42,461 bases of DNA from Clostridia bacterium (GTDB lineage: Bacteria; Bacillota; Clostridia; Christensenellales; Aristaeellaceae), in the NCBI GenBank assembly GCA_017534885.1, contig JAFXVR010000040.1, forward strand, positions 1 to 42,461. Reading direction: 5' to 3'. Below are positions 25,397 to 34,340 of the stretch, in pieces. A program made the position numbers and the translations under genes. Below the pieces are notes generated by a model. It ran no database searches. It was not told the DNA's origin and worked only from the letters and a program-made list of their open reading frames with translations. The stretch's first letter is position 1. Each line of letters begins with the position of its first letter.

Positions 25397-28300
25397 TTGT
25401 TTTGACCCCCTTCAGGATGTCCGCGGGCTTTCTGCGCTTCGGGTTGAAGCTGACGCTGAGGCGGCTCACCAGGAAGCCGATCAGCCCCTCCAGGATAAAG
25501 TAGATGACCGTCACGGCGATCAGCGGGAAGAAGGCCTCGTAGGTGCGGCTGCGCACAATGTCGCCCATCTTGGTCAGGTCCTGCACGGCGATGTAGCCCA
25601 CAATGGCCGTCGCCTTGATGAGGCCCACAATCTCGCCCTTGTAGGCGGGCAGCACATGGGGCAGGGCCTGGGGCAGGATGATCCGGAAGAAGGTTCTGCG
25701 GCTGGAGTAGCCCAGGGCGCAGGCGGCCTCATACTGGCCGTTGTCCACCGCCCCGACGCCCATTTTGAGAAGGCCGTACACGGCGGCGCCGAAGGTGAGG
25801 GTGAAGCCGATGACCGCCACGGCGATGCCGCTGATGGCCACCGAGCCGAAGATGATGTAGTACAGGATCATCAGCAGCACCACCATGGGCATGCCCTGCA
25901 CCAGCCACATGCTGAAGCGGGTGAAGCCGTTGGCCACGGGATTGCCCCTGCGGCACAGCATGAAGACGAGGAAGCCCAGGACCGTGCCGCAGAGGATGGA
26001 CAGGAGGGTGATGATGAGGGTGGTCGCCACGCCGTCCACGAACAGCCGCCAGCGGCCCTCGCGGATAAAGGTCTTTTGGAAGCTGGCCTGGATGCCGGCC
26101 CAGAAGCCGTCCCCGGCCGCCGCCTCCGCGCCTGATGCGGAAGCTGCGCGGACGACCAGCACAAAGGCCGCCGGATGGTATTCCAGGAAATCGACCGCCC
26201 GGGCCCGCTCTTCGGTGATGATGATGGAGCCCGCGCCGATGTCCGCCTTGCCCGACTGCACCGAGGAGAGGATGGCCGCAAACTCCATGCCGCTGAACTC
26301 CACCCGCACGTCCAGGGCTTTGGCGATCATCAGGATCACTTCCAGGTCAAAGCCCTTCAGCTCCCCGCCGCCGCCGAGATAGCTCATGGGTTCCAGGGTA
26401 TCGCATGCGGCCACCCGCACCGTGCCGTTCAGCCCGGGCCAGTCCTGCTTGGGCAGCGTCTTGACGCTTTCGTCCGAGCCCGTCCACCGGTTCCAGGCCG
26501 CCTGAATCTGCGCCTGGGGAATCGTGTCAAAGGCCGCCTGCCATTCGTCCCGGCGCGGATCGCCCTTGGCAAAGGCGAAACCGAAGGCGCCGCCCTGGAG
26601 CTCCTGCGGGAAGAGGGCGAGATCCGGATTGCGGTTGACCGCCAGCGCGGCGATGGCGTTGTTGTTCAGCACGGCGTCCGTCTTCCCGGAGCGCAGGGCC
26701 AGGAGCATGTCCGGCATGCTGGCGAAGGAGGTAAACCTGCCCACATCCGGCACCTTGCTGCGCACCAGCTCTTCAAAGGGCGCGCCGGTGAGCATCGAAA
26801 CCCTCCGGCCGCTCAGGTCGGAAAACTGGGTGAATTCCGGCTGAGCGGCGGAAACCGTATTGGCTTCCTCCCCGCCCTTGAGCACCACCAGCACCGTGCC
26901 GCCGGAGAAGTTGGGCTCGGAGAAGAGCACGCTCTCCGCCCGCTCCGGGGTGACGCTGATGCCCGCCGCCGCGAAGTCGCACTTCCCGGTCTGCACCGAG
27001 GGCAGGATCGCGTCAAAGTTCATGTCCACGATTTCCAGGCCGTAGCCGCAGGCCTCACAGAAGAGCGCGGCCAGCTCCATGTCATAGCCCACTACCAGGC
27101 CGTCGCGGACGTACTCGAAGGGCGCGTAGCCCGCCTCGGTCGCCACCCGCAGCGTTCCCTTTTCCGCCTTCAGCGCGGTGAGATCCGGCATGGTCTTCGC
27201 GTCCTCGTCCTCGCCGAACCACTTCGCCGCCAGCGCGTCGAGGGCTTCATCGCCCAGCTGCGCGAGGAAGGCGTTGAACTCATCCCTCAGCGCTTCTCCC
27301 GCCTCGCTCTTGGCAAAGACCAGGGCGAAGGAATAGTCGTCCAGGCATTCCGGCAGATAGGTCAGGCGGCTGTCCTCCCGCATCAGGATCTGGGCCACCG
27401 GCTCGTCCACCGCAAAGGCGTCCACCTTGTATCCCGTCAGCGCCGCCACCAGATCCGCCTTGCCGATGTAGTAATCGATGGCCGCGTCCTGGATGCGCGC
27501 TTCCACCATCTCATCAAAATTGGTGCCGGTCTGCACGCCGATGCGTTTGCCGCTCAGCTGATCCACGCTGGTATACACGCCTGCCTCAGCGGCCGGGGCG
27601 CTGAGATCAGCCGCCCGCACGGCCAGCACGATGCCGCCCTTGCTGGTGGGGTCGGAAAAGAGCACCTGTTCCTCCCGCTCGGGGGTCACGTTCATGTCTG
27701 TGGTGAAGTCATACTTGCCGGACTCGACCGCGGGAATCCGCCCCGCGAAGTCCACATCGCCCAGCTCCAGGGCATAGCCGCGGCTGCGGCAGAAGCGCAC
27801 CACCAGGTCGATGTCATAGCCCACGTTCTTCCCGTCCTTGATGTAGGAGAAGGGCTCGTCCATCGAGGTGGTGACGACCCGGATCGTGCCGTTTTCCCCG
27901 GTCAGGCCGGACATGTCCACGACCTTTCTCGTGTCATCCGAGCCGTACCAGATATCCTCCAGCTCCCGGATGGTGCCGTCGCTCCAGCTCGCGGCGAGGA
28001 ATTCGTTCAGCTCCCCGCACAGCGCGGCGGCCTTCGGGTCGTTCTTGCGGAAGGCAAAGCTGTAATTGTTCTCGATCAGCCGCTCGGGGAAGTAATCGAC
28101 CTCCGGCTGCTGCGCGTGGACGGCCCTCACCCCCAGCTCGTCGCTGAGGTAGCCGTCAATCCTGCCGGAGAGCAGGGCGGTGATGCAGTCCGGATAGGTG
28201 TTGAAGATCAGCGCCTCGCTGTCCGGGAAATAGGTGGCGGCGGCGTCCTCCATCAGCGGCCCGGTCAGCACGCCCAGGCGCTTCCCGTTGTAATCCTGCC

Positions 28301-29153
28301 AGCGGACGGCTCCGCCTGTCTGCGCCGCGCCGCTGTCCGCAGTCGTCTGCGCCTCCCCGCTGTCCCGCACCATGGCCGTGATTTCCACCTCAAACAGCAC
28401 ATCGGAAAAGGGGATGGCTTCACTCTTTTCCTCCGTGTAATACAGGTTGGACATGATGCAGTCGATGCTGCCGGCCTCCGCGGCGGGGATGATGCCGCCG
28501 AAGTTATAGACCTTCAGCTCCAGCTCCGCCCCGAGCCAGCTGGCAAAGCGCCGGGCCAGCTCAATATCGTACCCCGCCAGCTCCGTGCCGGCGTAGAAGG
28601 AATAGGGGATCACGGTGCCCGTCGTGCCCACGCAGAGCCTGAAGGCTGGGTTTTCCGCCTCGGGAATCTCCGGCATGGTCTCGTTTTTCATGATCACCCA
28701 GCGGCTGTACATCTCATCCAGGGTGCCGTCCGCCTTCTTTTCCGCGATGAAAGCGTTCAGTTTGCCCTGCAGGTCCGGGATGGCCGATTTGGGCGAGATC
28801 CCCACGGCGATTTTGTTGGAGGCATAGTTCTCCTCCAGCAGCCGCACGCCTCCGAACCCGTGATCGATGGCAAACTCCATTTCCTTCCGCCCGCCGACGC
28901 AGGCGTCGATGCGGCCCCCGGCAACCTCCAGGTAGGCCAGGAACATATCGCTGTACGGGATGATCTGCGCCTCGGGATAATCCTGCGCCAGGGACGCCTC
29001 CGCCGGCGTGTCGAGACCCACGGCAATGATGATCCCGGGCTGCCCGAGGCGATCCAGGGAGGTCACCGGCAGCTTCTGCCCCTCCGCCAGCCCCAGCGCC
29101 GCCGCAAAAATCAGCAGAAGGCCCAATACCATGCAAACGAACCGCTTCTTCAT
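25389..29153 (-). CDS. Amino-acid ABC transporter fusion: multiple SBP domains plus permease
   Basis: A 1254-residue protein: signal-like N-terminus (MKKRFVCMVLGLLLIFAAALG), then about five SBP_bac_3-type segments with a period near 243 residues, starting about 28, 171, 421, 664 and 908; the first and last look partial. Each carries a variant of TLRVATEAGYAPFEY and GYDMELAALF. A HisM-type permease domain follows from about residue 1034, with membrane segments and the ATPase-contact loop EAACALGYSSRRTFFRIILPQALP. Fusing several binding domains to one permease may raise capture or broaden specificity for polar amino acids; this is inference. Overlaps the ATPase gene. An extended -10 promoter lies upstream. 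Confidence 0.88.
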   Translation of the reverse strand: MKKRFVCMVLGLLLIFAAALGLAEGQKLPVTSLDRLGQPGIIIAVGLDTPAEASLAQDYPEAQIIPYSDMFLAYLEVAGGRIDACVGGRKEMEFAIDHGFGGVRLLEENYASNKIAVGISPKSAIPDLQGKLNAFIAEKKADGTLDEMYSRWVIMKNETMPEIPEAENPAFRLCVGTTGTVIPYSFYAGTELAGYDIELARRFASWLGAELELKVYNFGGIIPAAEAGSIDCIMSNLYYTEEKSEAIPFSDVLFEVEITAMVRDSGEAQTTADSGAAQTGGAVRWQDYNGKRLGVLTGPLMEDAAATYFPDSEALIFNTYPDCITALLSGRIDGYLSDELGVRAVHAQQPEVDYFPERLIENNYSFAFRKNDPKAAALCGELNEFLAASWSDGTIRELEDIWYGSDDTRKVVDMSGLTGENGTIRVVTTSMDEPFSYIKDGKNVGYDIDLVVRFCRSRGYALELGDVDFAGRIPAVESGKYDFTTDMNVTPEREEQVLFSDPTSKGGIVLAVRAADLSAPAAEAGVYTSVDQLSGKRIGVQTGTNFDEMVEARIQDAAIDYYIGKADLVAALTGYKVDAFAVDEPVAQILMREDSRLTYLPECLDDYSFALVFAKSEAGEALRDEFNAFLAQLGDEALDALAAKWFGEDEDAKTMPDLTALKAEKGTLRVATEAGYAPFEYVRDGLVVGYDMELAALFCEACGYGLEIVDMNFDAILPSVQTGKCDFAAAGISVTPERAESVLFSEPNFSGGTVLVVLKGGEEANTVSAAQPEFTQFSDLSGRRVSMLTGAPFEELVRSKVPDVGRFTSFASMPDMLLALRSGKTDAVLNNNAIAALAVNRNPDLALFPQELQGGAFGFAFAKGDPRRDEWQAAFDTIPQAQIQAAWNRWTGSDESVKTLPKQDWPGLNGTVRVAACDTLEPMSYLGGGGELKGFDLEVILMIAKALDVRVEFSGMEFAAILSSVQSGKADIGAGSIIITEERARAVDFLEYHPAAFVLVVRAASASGAEAAAGDGFWAGIQASFQKTFIREGRWRLFVDGVATTLIITLLSILCGTVLGFLVFMLCRRGNPVANGFTRFSMWLVQGMPMVVLLMILYYIIFGSVAISGIAVAVIGFTLTFGAAVYGLLKMGVGAVDNGQYEAACALGYSSRRTFFRIILPQALPHVLPAYKGEIVGLIKATAIVGYIAVQDLTKMGDIVRSRTYEAFFPLIAVTVIYFILEGLIGFLVSRLSVSFNPKRRKPADILKGVKTSD

Positions 29154-29242
29154 TCAACCATCTCCCATGCCTACCGCCCCCGCGCAAAGCGAAAGCCGCT
29201 CATCCGCCGCATCCCGCCTGGACGCCGGGAACACTCCCTGCA

Positions 29243-29264
29243 AGTATAGCACATTTTCATGAAT
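29243..29264 (-). promoter_or_regulatory. Extended -10 promoter of the ABC operon
   Basis: Minus strand: TGCTATACT (TGn plus TATACT, -10 at 29243-29248), about 90 bp upstream of the start. Only a weak -35, TAGAAA at 29265-29270, is seen. The maf promoter has the same TGC before its -10. Confidence 0.5.
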
Positions 29265-29369
29265 TTTCTACCACCCCGCAAAATAACCTTCAGCCTCCTG
29301 CCTTCAACCTCCCCCCCGCCTCTTCAAACTTAACTGACAGCTAAAAGCTAAAAGCTCATCTCCCTCCCC

Positions 29370-29398
29370 TTGACGTCCCTCCGCAATAGGTGTAAAAT
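29370..29398 (+). promoter_or_regulatory. Promoter of the pyrophosphatase gene
   Basis: TTGACG (29370-29375), 17-bp spacer, TAAAAT (29393-29398), about 70 bp upstream of the start. Confidence 0.7.
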
Positions 29399-29465
29399 CA
29401 GCCTCAGACAGGCCGGGGCGACCCGGCCCGCGCATCAACAATATGGAATGGGGGGCTTGACACAG

Positions 29466-31607
29466 ATGACCGCATGGTTCGGGATTACCCTCGCAGTCAT
29501 CGCCTGCGCCATCGTGTACGTGGCGTTCAACTACAAGCGCATCGTGAGCCTGCCGGAGGGCACGCCTGAAATGGCGGAAATGGCCGGCATCATCCGCTCC
29601 GGCGCCAACACCTTCATGAAGACCGAGTACCGCACCATCGGCATTGTGGTGATCGTGCTGGCGGCCGTCTTCAGCCTCTTTGTGGAGAAGACCAGCGGCA
29701 TCACCTTCCTGATGGGCGCGCTGATGTCCTCCTGCGTGTGCGTGCTGGGCATGCGCTCGGCCACCTTCGCCAATGTGCGCACGGCCAACCGCGCCCGGGA
29801 GACCATGTCCATCGGCGAGACCGTGAAGGTCGCCCTGTGCGGCGGCTCCATCTCGGGCCTGAGCGTGCAGGCCTTCGGCCTCCTGGGCCTGGTGCTGGTG
29901 CTGCTGATCTTCGGCAACGTCCGCCACGGCGTCACCGGCGGCGGCCTGCTGGCGGGCCTGGAGGGCGTCAACCCCACCATCATGCGGATTTCCACCTATT
30001 CCCTGGGCTGCTCTCTGGTGGCCATGTTCAACCGCGTGGCCGGCGGCAACTACACCAAGGCGGCGGACATCTCCGCGGACATCCTCGCCAAGGTGCGCAA
30101 TGACCTGCCCGAGGACGACTCCCGCGTGCCCAACGTCATCGCGGACTTCATCGGCGACAACGTCAACGACATCGCCGGCAACTGCTCCGACCTGCTGGAG
30201 TCCTTCGTCGCCACCATTTCCGCCTCGCTGATGATCGCCGTGATCCTCTTCCAGCAGTATCAGGCCACCGCCGACGCGGGCCTGCTGGAGACCATGTTCG
30301 GCGCTTCCATCTCCTATCCCATCGCCGTGGCCGGCCTGGGCCTGCTGTCCTGCCTGATCGGCCTGGGCTTTGCCGCCGTCAAGAAGATGGGCGACAACCC
30401 CTCCTTCGAGCTGAACCTGGCCACCTGGATTTCCGCCGGCCTGACCCTCATCTGCTCCTTCATCGCGGCCTTTGTGGTCTTCGGCAAGGTGGATCCCGCC
30501 TTCCTGAAGGACACCTACGGCTGGGTGGCCGGCTGGGCTTCCCCGCCGGTGTGCGTGCTGCTGGGCCTGGCCTCGGGCGTGGCCATCGGCTCCATCACCG
30601 AGTATTACACCTCCACCGAGTACAAGCCCACCCGCACCCTCGCCGAGATCGCGCCTGAGGGCGAGGCCTTCGTGGTCACCAAGGGCGACGCCATCGGCTC
30701 CCGCTCCGTGCTGATCCCTGTGGTGCTCATCGGCATCTCCCTCTTTGTGTCCGGCAAGCTGGCGGGCATCTACGGCGTGGCCCTGGCCGCCCTGGGCATG
30801 CTGGCCTTCGTGGGCGCCACCGTGTCCATCGACGCCTTCGGCCCCATCGCTGACAACGCCGGCGGCCTGGCCGAGAGCTGCCATCTGGACCACAAGGTGC
30901 GCGTGATCACCGACAAGCTGGACGCCGTGGGCAACACCACCGCCGCCGTGGGCAAGGGCTTTGCCATCGGCTCCGCGGCCTTCGCCACCGTCTCCCTGAT
31001 CGTCTCCTATGTGGGCAATTATTCCGCTGAAATGACGCTGAACATCGCCTCCTTCGTGGTGGTGGCCGGCGCGATCATCGGCGGCGCGCTGGTGGAATAC
31101 TTCTCCGCCATGCTGACCGACAACACCATCGAGTCCGCCAAGCTCATGGCGGACGAGGGCGACCGCCAGCTGACCCCCGAGGTCCTCGCCGGCAAGAAGA
31201 CCCCCGACTACAACAAGATGATCGCCATCGCCGCCAGCCAGGCCCTCAAGAAGATGCTGGTGCCCTCCATCCTCGCCATGGTCATCCCGGTCATCGGTGG
31301 CTTCGTCTTCGGCGTGGAGTTCGTGGGCGGCCTGCTGATCGGCGCGACCATCGTGGCCATCCCCCGCGCCCTGTTCATGGGCAACTCGGGCGGCGCCTTC
31401 GACAACGCCAAGAAGTACATCGAGTCCGGCGCCCTGCAGGGCCACGGCAAGGGCTCTGACGCCCACAAGGCCGCCGTCACCGGCGACACCATCGGCGACA
31501 CCCGCAAGGACGTGGTCGGCGTCGCGCTGGATATCTTCATCAAGATGATGTCCACCGTGGCCAACACGCTGGTGAGTGTGTTCAAGGTGATTACGCTCAT
31601 CAGGTAA
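29466..31607 (+). CDS. hppA: Membrane-bound ion-pumping pyrophosphatase (K+-dependent type)
   Basis: A 713-residue, about 16-helix pump that couples pyrophosphate hydrolysis to H+ or Na+ export. The substrate-site motif is visible: GGNYTKAADISAD, then LPEDDSRVPNVIADFIGDNV. So is the second GNSGGAFDNAKKYIE and GDTIGDTRKD. The motif VGNTTAAVGKG with Ala where K+-independent enzymes have Lys points to the K+-dependent subfamily; whether it moves Na+ or H+ cannot be told. The start is ATG 29466, although TTG 29457 and an earlier frame are open. Own promoter upstream and a strong terminator downstream, so a single-gene unit. Confidence 0.95.
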   Translation: MTAWFGITLAVIACAIVYVAFNYKRIVSLPEGTPEMAEMAGIIRSGANTFMKTEYRTIGIVVIVLAAVFSLFVEKTSGITFLMGALMSSCVCVLGMRSATFANVRTANRARETMSIGETVKVALCGGSISGLSVQAFGLLGLVLVLLIFGNVRHGVTGGGLLAGLEGVNPTIMRISTYSLGCSLVAMFNRVAGGNYTKAADISADILAKVRNDLPEDDSRVPNVIADFIGDNVNDIAGNCSDLLESFVATISASLMIAVILFQQYQATADAGLLETMFGASISYPIAVAGLGLLSCLIGLGFAAVKKMGDNPSFELNLATWISAGLTLICSFIAAFVVFGKVDPAFLKDTYGWVAGWASPPVCVLLGLASGVAIGSITEYYTSTEYKPTRTLAEIAPEGEAFVVTKGDAIGSRSVLIPVVLIGISLFVSGKLAGIYGVALAALGMLAFVGATVSIDAFGPIADNAGGLAESCHLDHKVRVITDKLDAVGNTTAAVGKGFAIGSAAFATVSLIVSYVGNYSAEMTLNIASFVVVAGAIIGGALVEYFSAMLTDNTIESAKLMADEGDRQLTPEVLAGKKTPDYNKMIAIAASQALKKMLVPSILAMVIPVIGGFVFGVEFVGGLLIGATIVAIPRALFMGNSGGAFDNAKKYIESGALQGHGKGSDAHKAAVTGDTIGDTRKDVVGVALDIFIKMMSTVANTLVSVFKVITLIR

Positions 31608-31622
31608 ACAGGTTTTGCAAAA

Positions 31623-31654
31623 AGCCCGGGATCGCGCTGATCCCGGGCTTTTTT
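31623..31654 (+). terminator. Terminator of hppA
   Basis: AGCCCGGGATC/GATCCCGGGCT stem (11 bp), loop of five, then six T residues. Sixteen bases beyond the stop codon. Confidence 0.92.
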
Positions 31655-31673
31655 CGGCTGACAGCCTGCACGG

Positions 31674-31783
31674 GGTTCCCCCATCCCCCCGGCCCCCTTC
31701 CCCCGCCTGGCGGGGGAAGGGGGAGGATAATATCGTGAACAGCTGGGGGACGCTTTCCGCAGGAAAGCGTCCCCCAGACCCCC
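31674..31783 (-). repeat. Double-hairpin intergenic element, copy 3
   Basis: Inverted copy. The first hairpin at 31743-31777 has arms CGCTTTCC/GGAAAGCG, where copies 1, 2, 4 and 5 have CTTTCT/AGAAAG: a paired change. The second hairpin is at about 31693-31722. It is preceded, on its own 5' side, by the 50-bp array. Confidence 0.75.
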
Positions 31784-32105
31784 TTGAAAGGCGCTCCTGC
31801 GGAGGGCCGGATAGCCGGTGAGGCGCATCTCTCTTGAAAGGCGCTCCTGCGGAGGGCCGGATAGCCGGTGAGGCGCATCCCCTTGAAAGGCGCTCCTGCG
31901 GAGGGCCGGATAGCCGGTGAGATGCATCTCCCTTGAAAGGCGCTCCTGCGGAGGGCCGGATTGCCAGTGAGGCACATCCCCCTTGAAAGGCGCTCCTGCG
32001 GAGGACCGGATAGCCGGTGAGGCGCATCCCCCTTGAAAGGCGCTCCTGCGGAGGGCTGGATAGCCGGTGAGGCGCATCCCCTTGAAAGGCGCTCCTGCGG
32101 AGGGC
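31781..32105 (-). repeat. Tandem array of seven 50-bp units
   Basis: Units start at 31781, 31831, 31880, 31930, 31980, 32030 and 32079, each 49-50 bp with few changes: CTTGAAAGGCGCTCCTGCGG, then AGGGCCGGATAGCCGG and TGAGGCGCATC. The last unit is cut off. Unlike CRISPR, the whole unit is repeated and there are no unique spacers. The core, on the opposite strand, equals the one in the 37-bp array at 1-148. Confidence 0.85.
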
Positions 32106-32180
32106 ATTGGCAGGCAGTGCTCCGCCCCCGCCCCCGGCACTCCGCAAAAACCTCTTTCAGGGGGTCAGCCCTCCGCAGGA

Positions 32181-32300
32181 GCCTCTTTCAGGGGGTCTGG
32201 GGGCGCTTTCTGGAAGAAAGCGCCCCCAGCTCCGTTACCAAAAAACTCCCCCTTCCCCCGCGGCAGCGGGGGAAGGGGGCCGGGGGATGGGGGTCCCCCG
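32181..32300 (+). repeat. Double-hairpin intergenic element, copy 4
   Basis: First hairpin 32197-32229, arms CTGGGGGCGCTTTCT/AGAAAGCGCCCCCAG with loop GGA; the second hairpin spans roughly 32248-32279; closing GGGGGTCCCCC palindrome before the next stop codon. Confidence 0.75.
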
Positions 32301-32945
32301 TTACTTAAAGCTCGAAATCCCATGCGCGTTGACCATGGCGTCCAGCTTGACGCCGGCGCGGCAGAGGGGGCAGTCGTGGGAGCTGCGGCTCCAGTAGTCG
32401 TCCAGGATGTTCTTGGTGTTGAACACGGAGTTGATCTGGAAGCCCTCGCAGGTGTCCATGCAGGAGAAGAGGGCGCAGATGCCCACGGGGATGCCGCTGT
32501 AGTAGCGGATGGCCTCGATGGCGGCCTGGGCGGTGTAGCCGGTGGTGACCGAGGCGGCGAGGACGAGGACGTGCTTGCCCACGATCATCGGGGCGGAATT
32601 GTCCCGGAAGAGCAGCTGGGAGCCGGTGGTGTGGTCGGGGGTCATCACGTAGATGGTGCGGTGGGCGTTCATGTTGTGGAAGCCCGCGTTGGTCAGGGCG
32701 GAGGCCATGCACGCGCCCACCACCTCGGTGCCGTCCAGGCAGAGGATGGTATCCACGATGGTGGAATAGCTGAAATGCCCGGCCAGCTCCGCCGCGGCGT
32801 CCCGGGCCTCGGACAGGCGGTGCTTGGTCAGCGTCAGATCGATATAGTAGTTGATGTGGCTGTGGCTGGTGGCGAAATGTCCCTTCGCCACGCGCAGCTT
32901 CAGGTTGGAACCGGGGGTGGGGAATTCCAGCAGCTGAATAGCCAT
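32301..32945 (-). CDS. Phosphoribosyltransferase-like protein (PyrE-related)
   Basis: A 214-residue protein with a PRPP-loop-like motif, VLVLAASVTTGYTAQAAIEAI (close to residues 127-148), in the type I phosphoribosyltransferase pattern, and EVVGACMASALTNAG before it. The motif lacks the usual pair of acidic residues (vvDDviTTG), here AASVTTG, so activity could be altered or binding-only. A Cys pair (DCPLCRAG) near the C-terminus may bind metal. Resembles orotate phosphoribosyltransferase but lacks enough marks to call pyrE. The start is ATG 32945 after AGGGAG; own promoter upstream. No pyrimidine gene nearby. Substrate unknown. Confidence 0.65.
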   Translation of the reverse strand: MAIQLLEFPTPGSNLKLRVAKGHFATSHSHINYYIDLTLTKHRLSEARDAAAELAGHFSYSTIVDTILCLDGTEVVGACMASALTNAGFHNMNAHRTIYVMTPDHTTGSQLLFRDNSAPMIVGKHVLVLAASVTTGYTAQAAIEAIRYYSGIPVGICALFSCMDTCEGFQINSVFNTKNILDDYWSRSSHDCPLCRAGVKLDAMVNAHGISSFK

Positions 32946-32990
32946 CAAAAGTCGCTCCCTTCAGTCGTTTTCTCTTTGCCTGTTGATGAT

Positions 32991-33019
32991 ATTGTAACCG
33001 CTGAAGGCCTTTTCGTCAA
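32991..33019 (-). promoter_or_regulatory. Promoter of the phosphoribosyltransferase-like gene
   Basis: Minus strand: TTGACG (33014-33019), 17-bp spacer, TACAAT (32991-32996), about 46 bp upstream of the start. Confidence 0.75.
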
Positions 33020-33037
33020 GCGGTCAATCGACAGGAA

Positions 33038-33433
33038 TCAATCGATCTGGAAGTGGAAATCCCCGTTTCCGCAGGCACCGCCGGAGGTCTCCACAATCAG
33101 GGTGACCGGCCCTTTGGTGAGCGCCCCGCCCGCGCCGGAAAGCTCCTCCCCGGCGGAGATGGTGAAGAGCGGCGTCTTCGTGCCGGCGCAGTCGTAAAAG
33201 ACCGCGGCGCTGCCGGACTCCAGCTTCGCGTCATAGCTGATCTTCAGCCCGTCGGCGGGGCAGCGGAGGTTCAGCACCATGGTGCCCTCAAAGGAGAAGA
33301 AGTTCATGAAGGCGGTCTGGCCGAGGGCAGAATGCACAAAGCCCACGGCCCTGTAGCTGGAGACATAGCCGCTGCAGCCGCTCAGCGCGAGGAGGCTGAG
33401 GAGGAGCAGGAGGGCGATCAGGCGTTTTTTCAT
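33038..33433 (-). CDS. Small lipoprotein, unknown function
   Basis: A 131-residue protein with a signal peptide and lipobox LSGC (MKKRLIALLLLLSLLALSGC), so probably lipid-anchored outside the membrane. The rest is beta-rich and ends in HFQID; a short Gly-Gly-Ala-Cys-Gly near the end is notable. No family recognised. It lies 18 bp downstream of the GNAT gene, same direction, AAAGGGG upstream, so probably cotranscribed. Confidence 0.75.
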   Translation of the reverse strand: MKKRLIALLLLLSLLALSGCSGYVSSYRAVGFVHSALGQTAFMNFFSFEGTMVLNLRCPADGLKISYDAKLESGSAAVFYDCAGTKTPLFTISAGEELSGAGGALTKGPVTLIVETSGGACGNGDFHFQID

Positions 33434-33451
33434 CGGAATACCCCTTTCCTG

Positions 33452-33967
33452 TCAGAGCATCAGATCCATCTCGTGCCAGCTCTCCCCGCCCCAGACGGAG
33501 GCGGAGAGGCCCAGGTCCGCAAAGCCGAACTTCCGGTACATGGCCACCTTGTCCTCCAGGCAGGTCAGCACCAGCCGCTTCCGGCCCCGGGCGCGCTCGC
33601 GGCGGCAGCAGGTCAAAACCAGCGCCCGGCCCAGCCCCTGCAGGCGGTAGGCGGGCAGCACGTCCAGCCCCAGGAGCATCAGGTTTGCACCTGAGGGCCT
33701 GTGCAGCCCCGCGTCGGTGAAGAATTCGTCCCGGAACACCTTTTCATCGGTGGCAATGCCGTTGAGGAAGCCCGCGATCCGCCCGGTGGCGCGCTCTTCC
33801 GCCACCAGAAAGGTCTCCGGCGCGGCCGCCGCCCGCTCCACCATCATCCGCCGGGAGCAGGCCTCGTTCGGCGGAAAGCAGATCGCCTCGATCTCCGCCG
33901 CCGTCTCCGCCTCCCCCTCCCGGATGTCACGGAAGAGGAAGCGATTTTCAATTTGGGTCAATGACAT
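33452..33967 (-). CDS. GNAT-family N-acetyltransferase
   Basis: A 171-residue GNAT protein that would transfer an acetyl group from acetyl-CoA. The acetyl-CoA loop is visible in the middle: LGLDVLPAYRLQGLGRALV (beta-4 plus R-x-x-G-x-G/A). The C-terminal part contains KVAMYRKFGFADLGLS, the usual beta-6/7 pattern. Substrate unknown; sequence features recall arylalkylamine-type and small-molecule acetyltransferases. The ATG at 33967 follows AAAGGAGG at 7 nt. It is the first gene of a pair with the lipoprotein. Confidence 0.82.
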   Translation of the reverse strand: MSLTQIENRFLFRDIREGEAETAAEIEAICFPPNEACSRRMMVERAAAAPETFLVAEERATGRIAGFLNGIATDEKVFRDEFFTDAGLHRPSGANLMLLGLDVLPAYRLQGLGRALVLTCCRRERARGRKRLVLTCLEDKVAMYRKFGFADLGLSASVWGGESWHEMDLML

Positions 33968-34066
33968 GGAAGGCCTCCTTTGAGCGGTTGGCTGTCAGCC
34001 GTTAGCCTGGCTGCTTTTTTCTTTTTTTGAATTGGTTGAAGGGAGAACAGATTCTCCACAGCTCAG

Positions 34067-34209
34067 GGGTTCCCCCATCCCCCGGTTCACCGCCCCCCTG
34101 TGCGCGGGGGAAGGGGGAGGATATATAGTATCCGCGCTGGGGGACGCTTTCTTCGAGAAAGCGTCCGAACAGGAAAGAGACTCCCTTGAAAGGCGCTCCT
34201 GCGGAGGGC
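34067..34209 (-). repeat. Double-hairpin intergenic element, copy 5
   Basis: Inverted and partly degraded: the first hairpin (34138-34166) has arms ACGCTTTCT/AGAAAGCGT, but its lower base is lost on one side. The second hairpin is at about 34093-34117. A single CTTGAAAGGCGCTCCTGCGG unit follows. Confidence 0.7.
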
Positions 34210-34256
34210 TGTGCCTTCAACCTCATTGAACATGATGCATTGTCCCTGTTGGCTCA

Positions 34257-34340
34257 TACTTACTTTTTCGTGACCGAAAAGTAACAAAAAGGTCTTGGGG
34301 GACACGTTGCGACGTGTGTCCCCCAAACCCCCCGCACACG
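34257..34340 (+). repeat. Long-block hairpin pair, partial copy C
   Basis: Contains the TTACTTTTTCG hairpin (one A missing) and the second hairpin with base TTGGGGGACAC/GTGTCCCCCAA. In copies A and B this base pair is C-G; here it is T-A, a paired change. Confidence 0.75.

Larger units (their letters stand above)
31655..32300. other. Repeat-filled gap between hppA and the phosphoribosyltransferase gene
   Basis: About 650 bp, no gene. It holds double-hairpin copies 3 and 4 around the seven-unit array; copy 4 ends at the stop codon of the next, convergent gene. Long open frames here encode only repeated peptides and are not credible. Confidence 0.7.

Noticed and set aside
26175..29249. 1024-residue plus-strand frame
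   Set aside because: Antisense to the SBP-permease fusion, with no ribosome binding site and a biased composition.
31781..32105. CRISPR-like array of seven 50-bp units
   Set aside because: Complete units are conserved, so nothing can act as spacers; it is a tandem minisatellite.
29304..32147. 947-residue minus-strand frame
   Set aside because: It runs against hppA, which has clear family motifs, and its N-terminal part is only the repeat peptide. It is a shadow of high-GC codon use.
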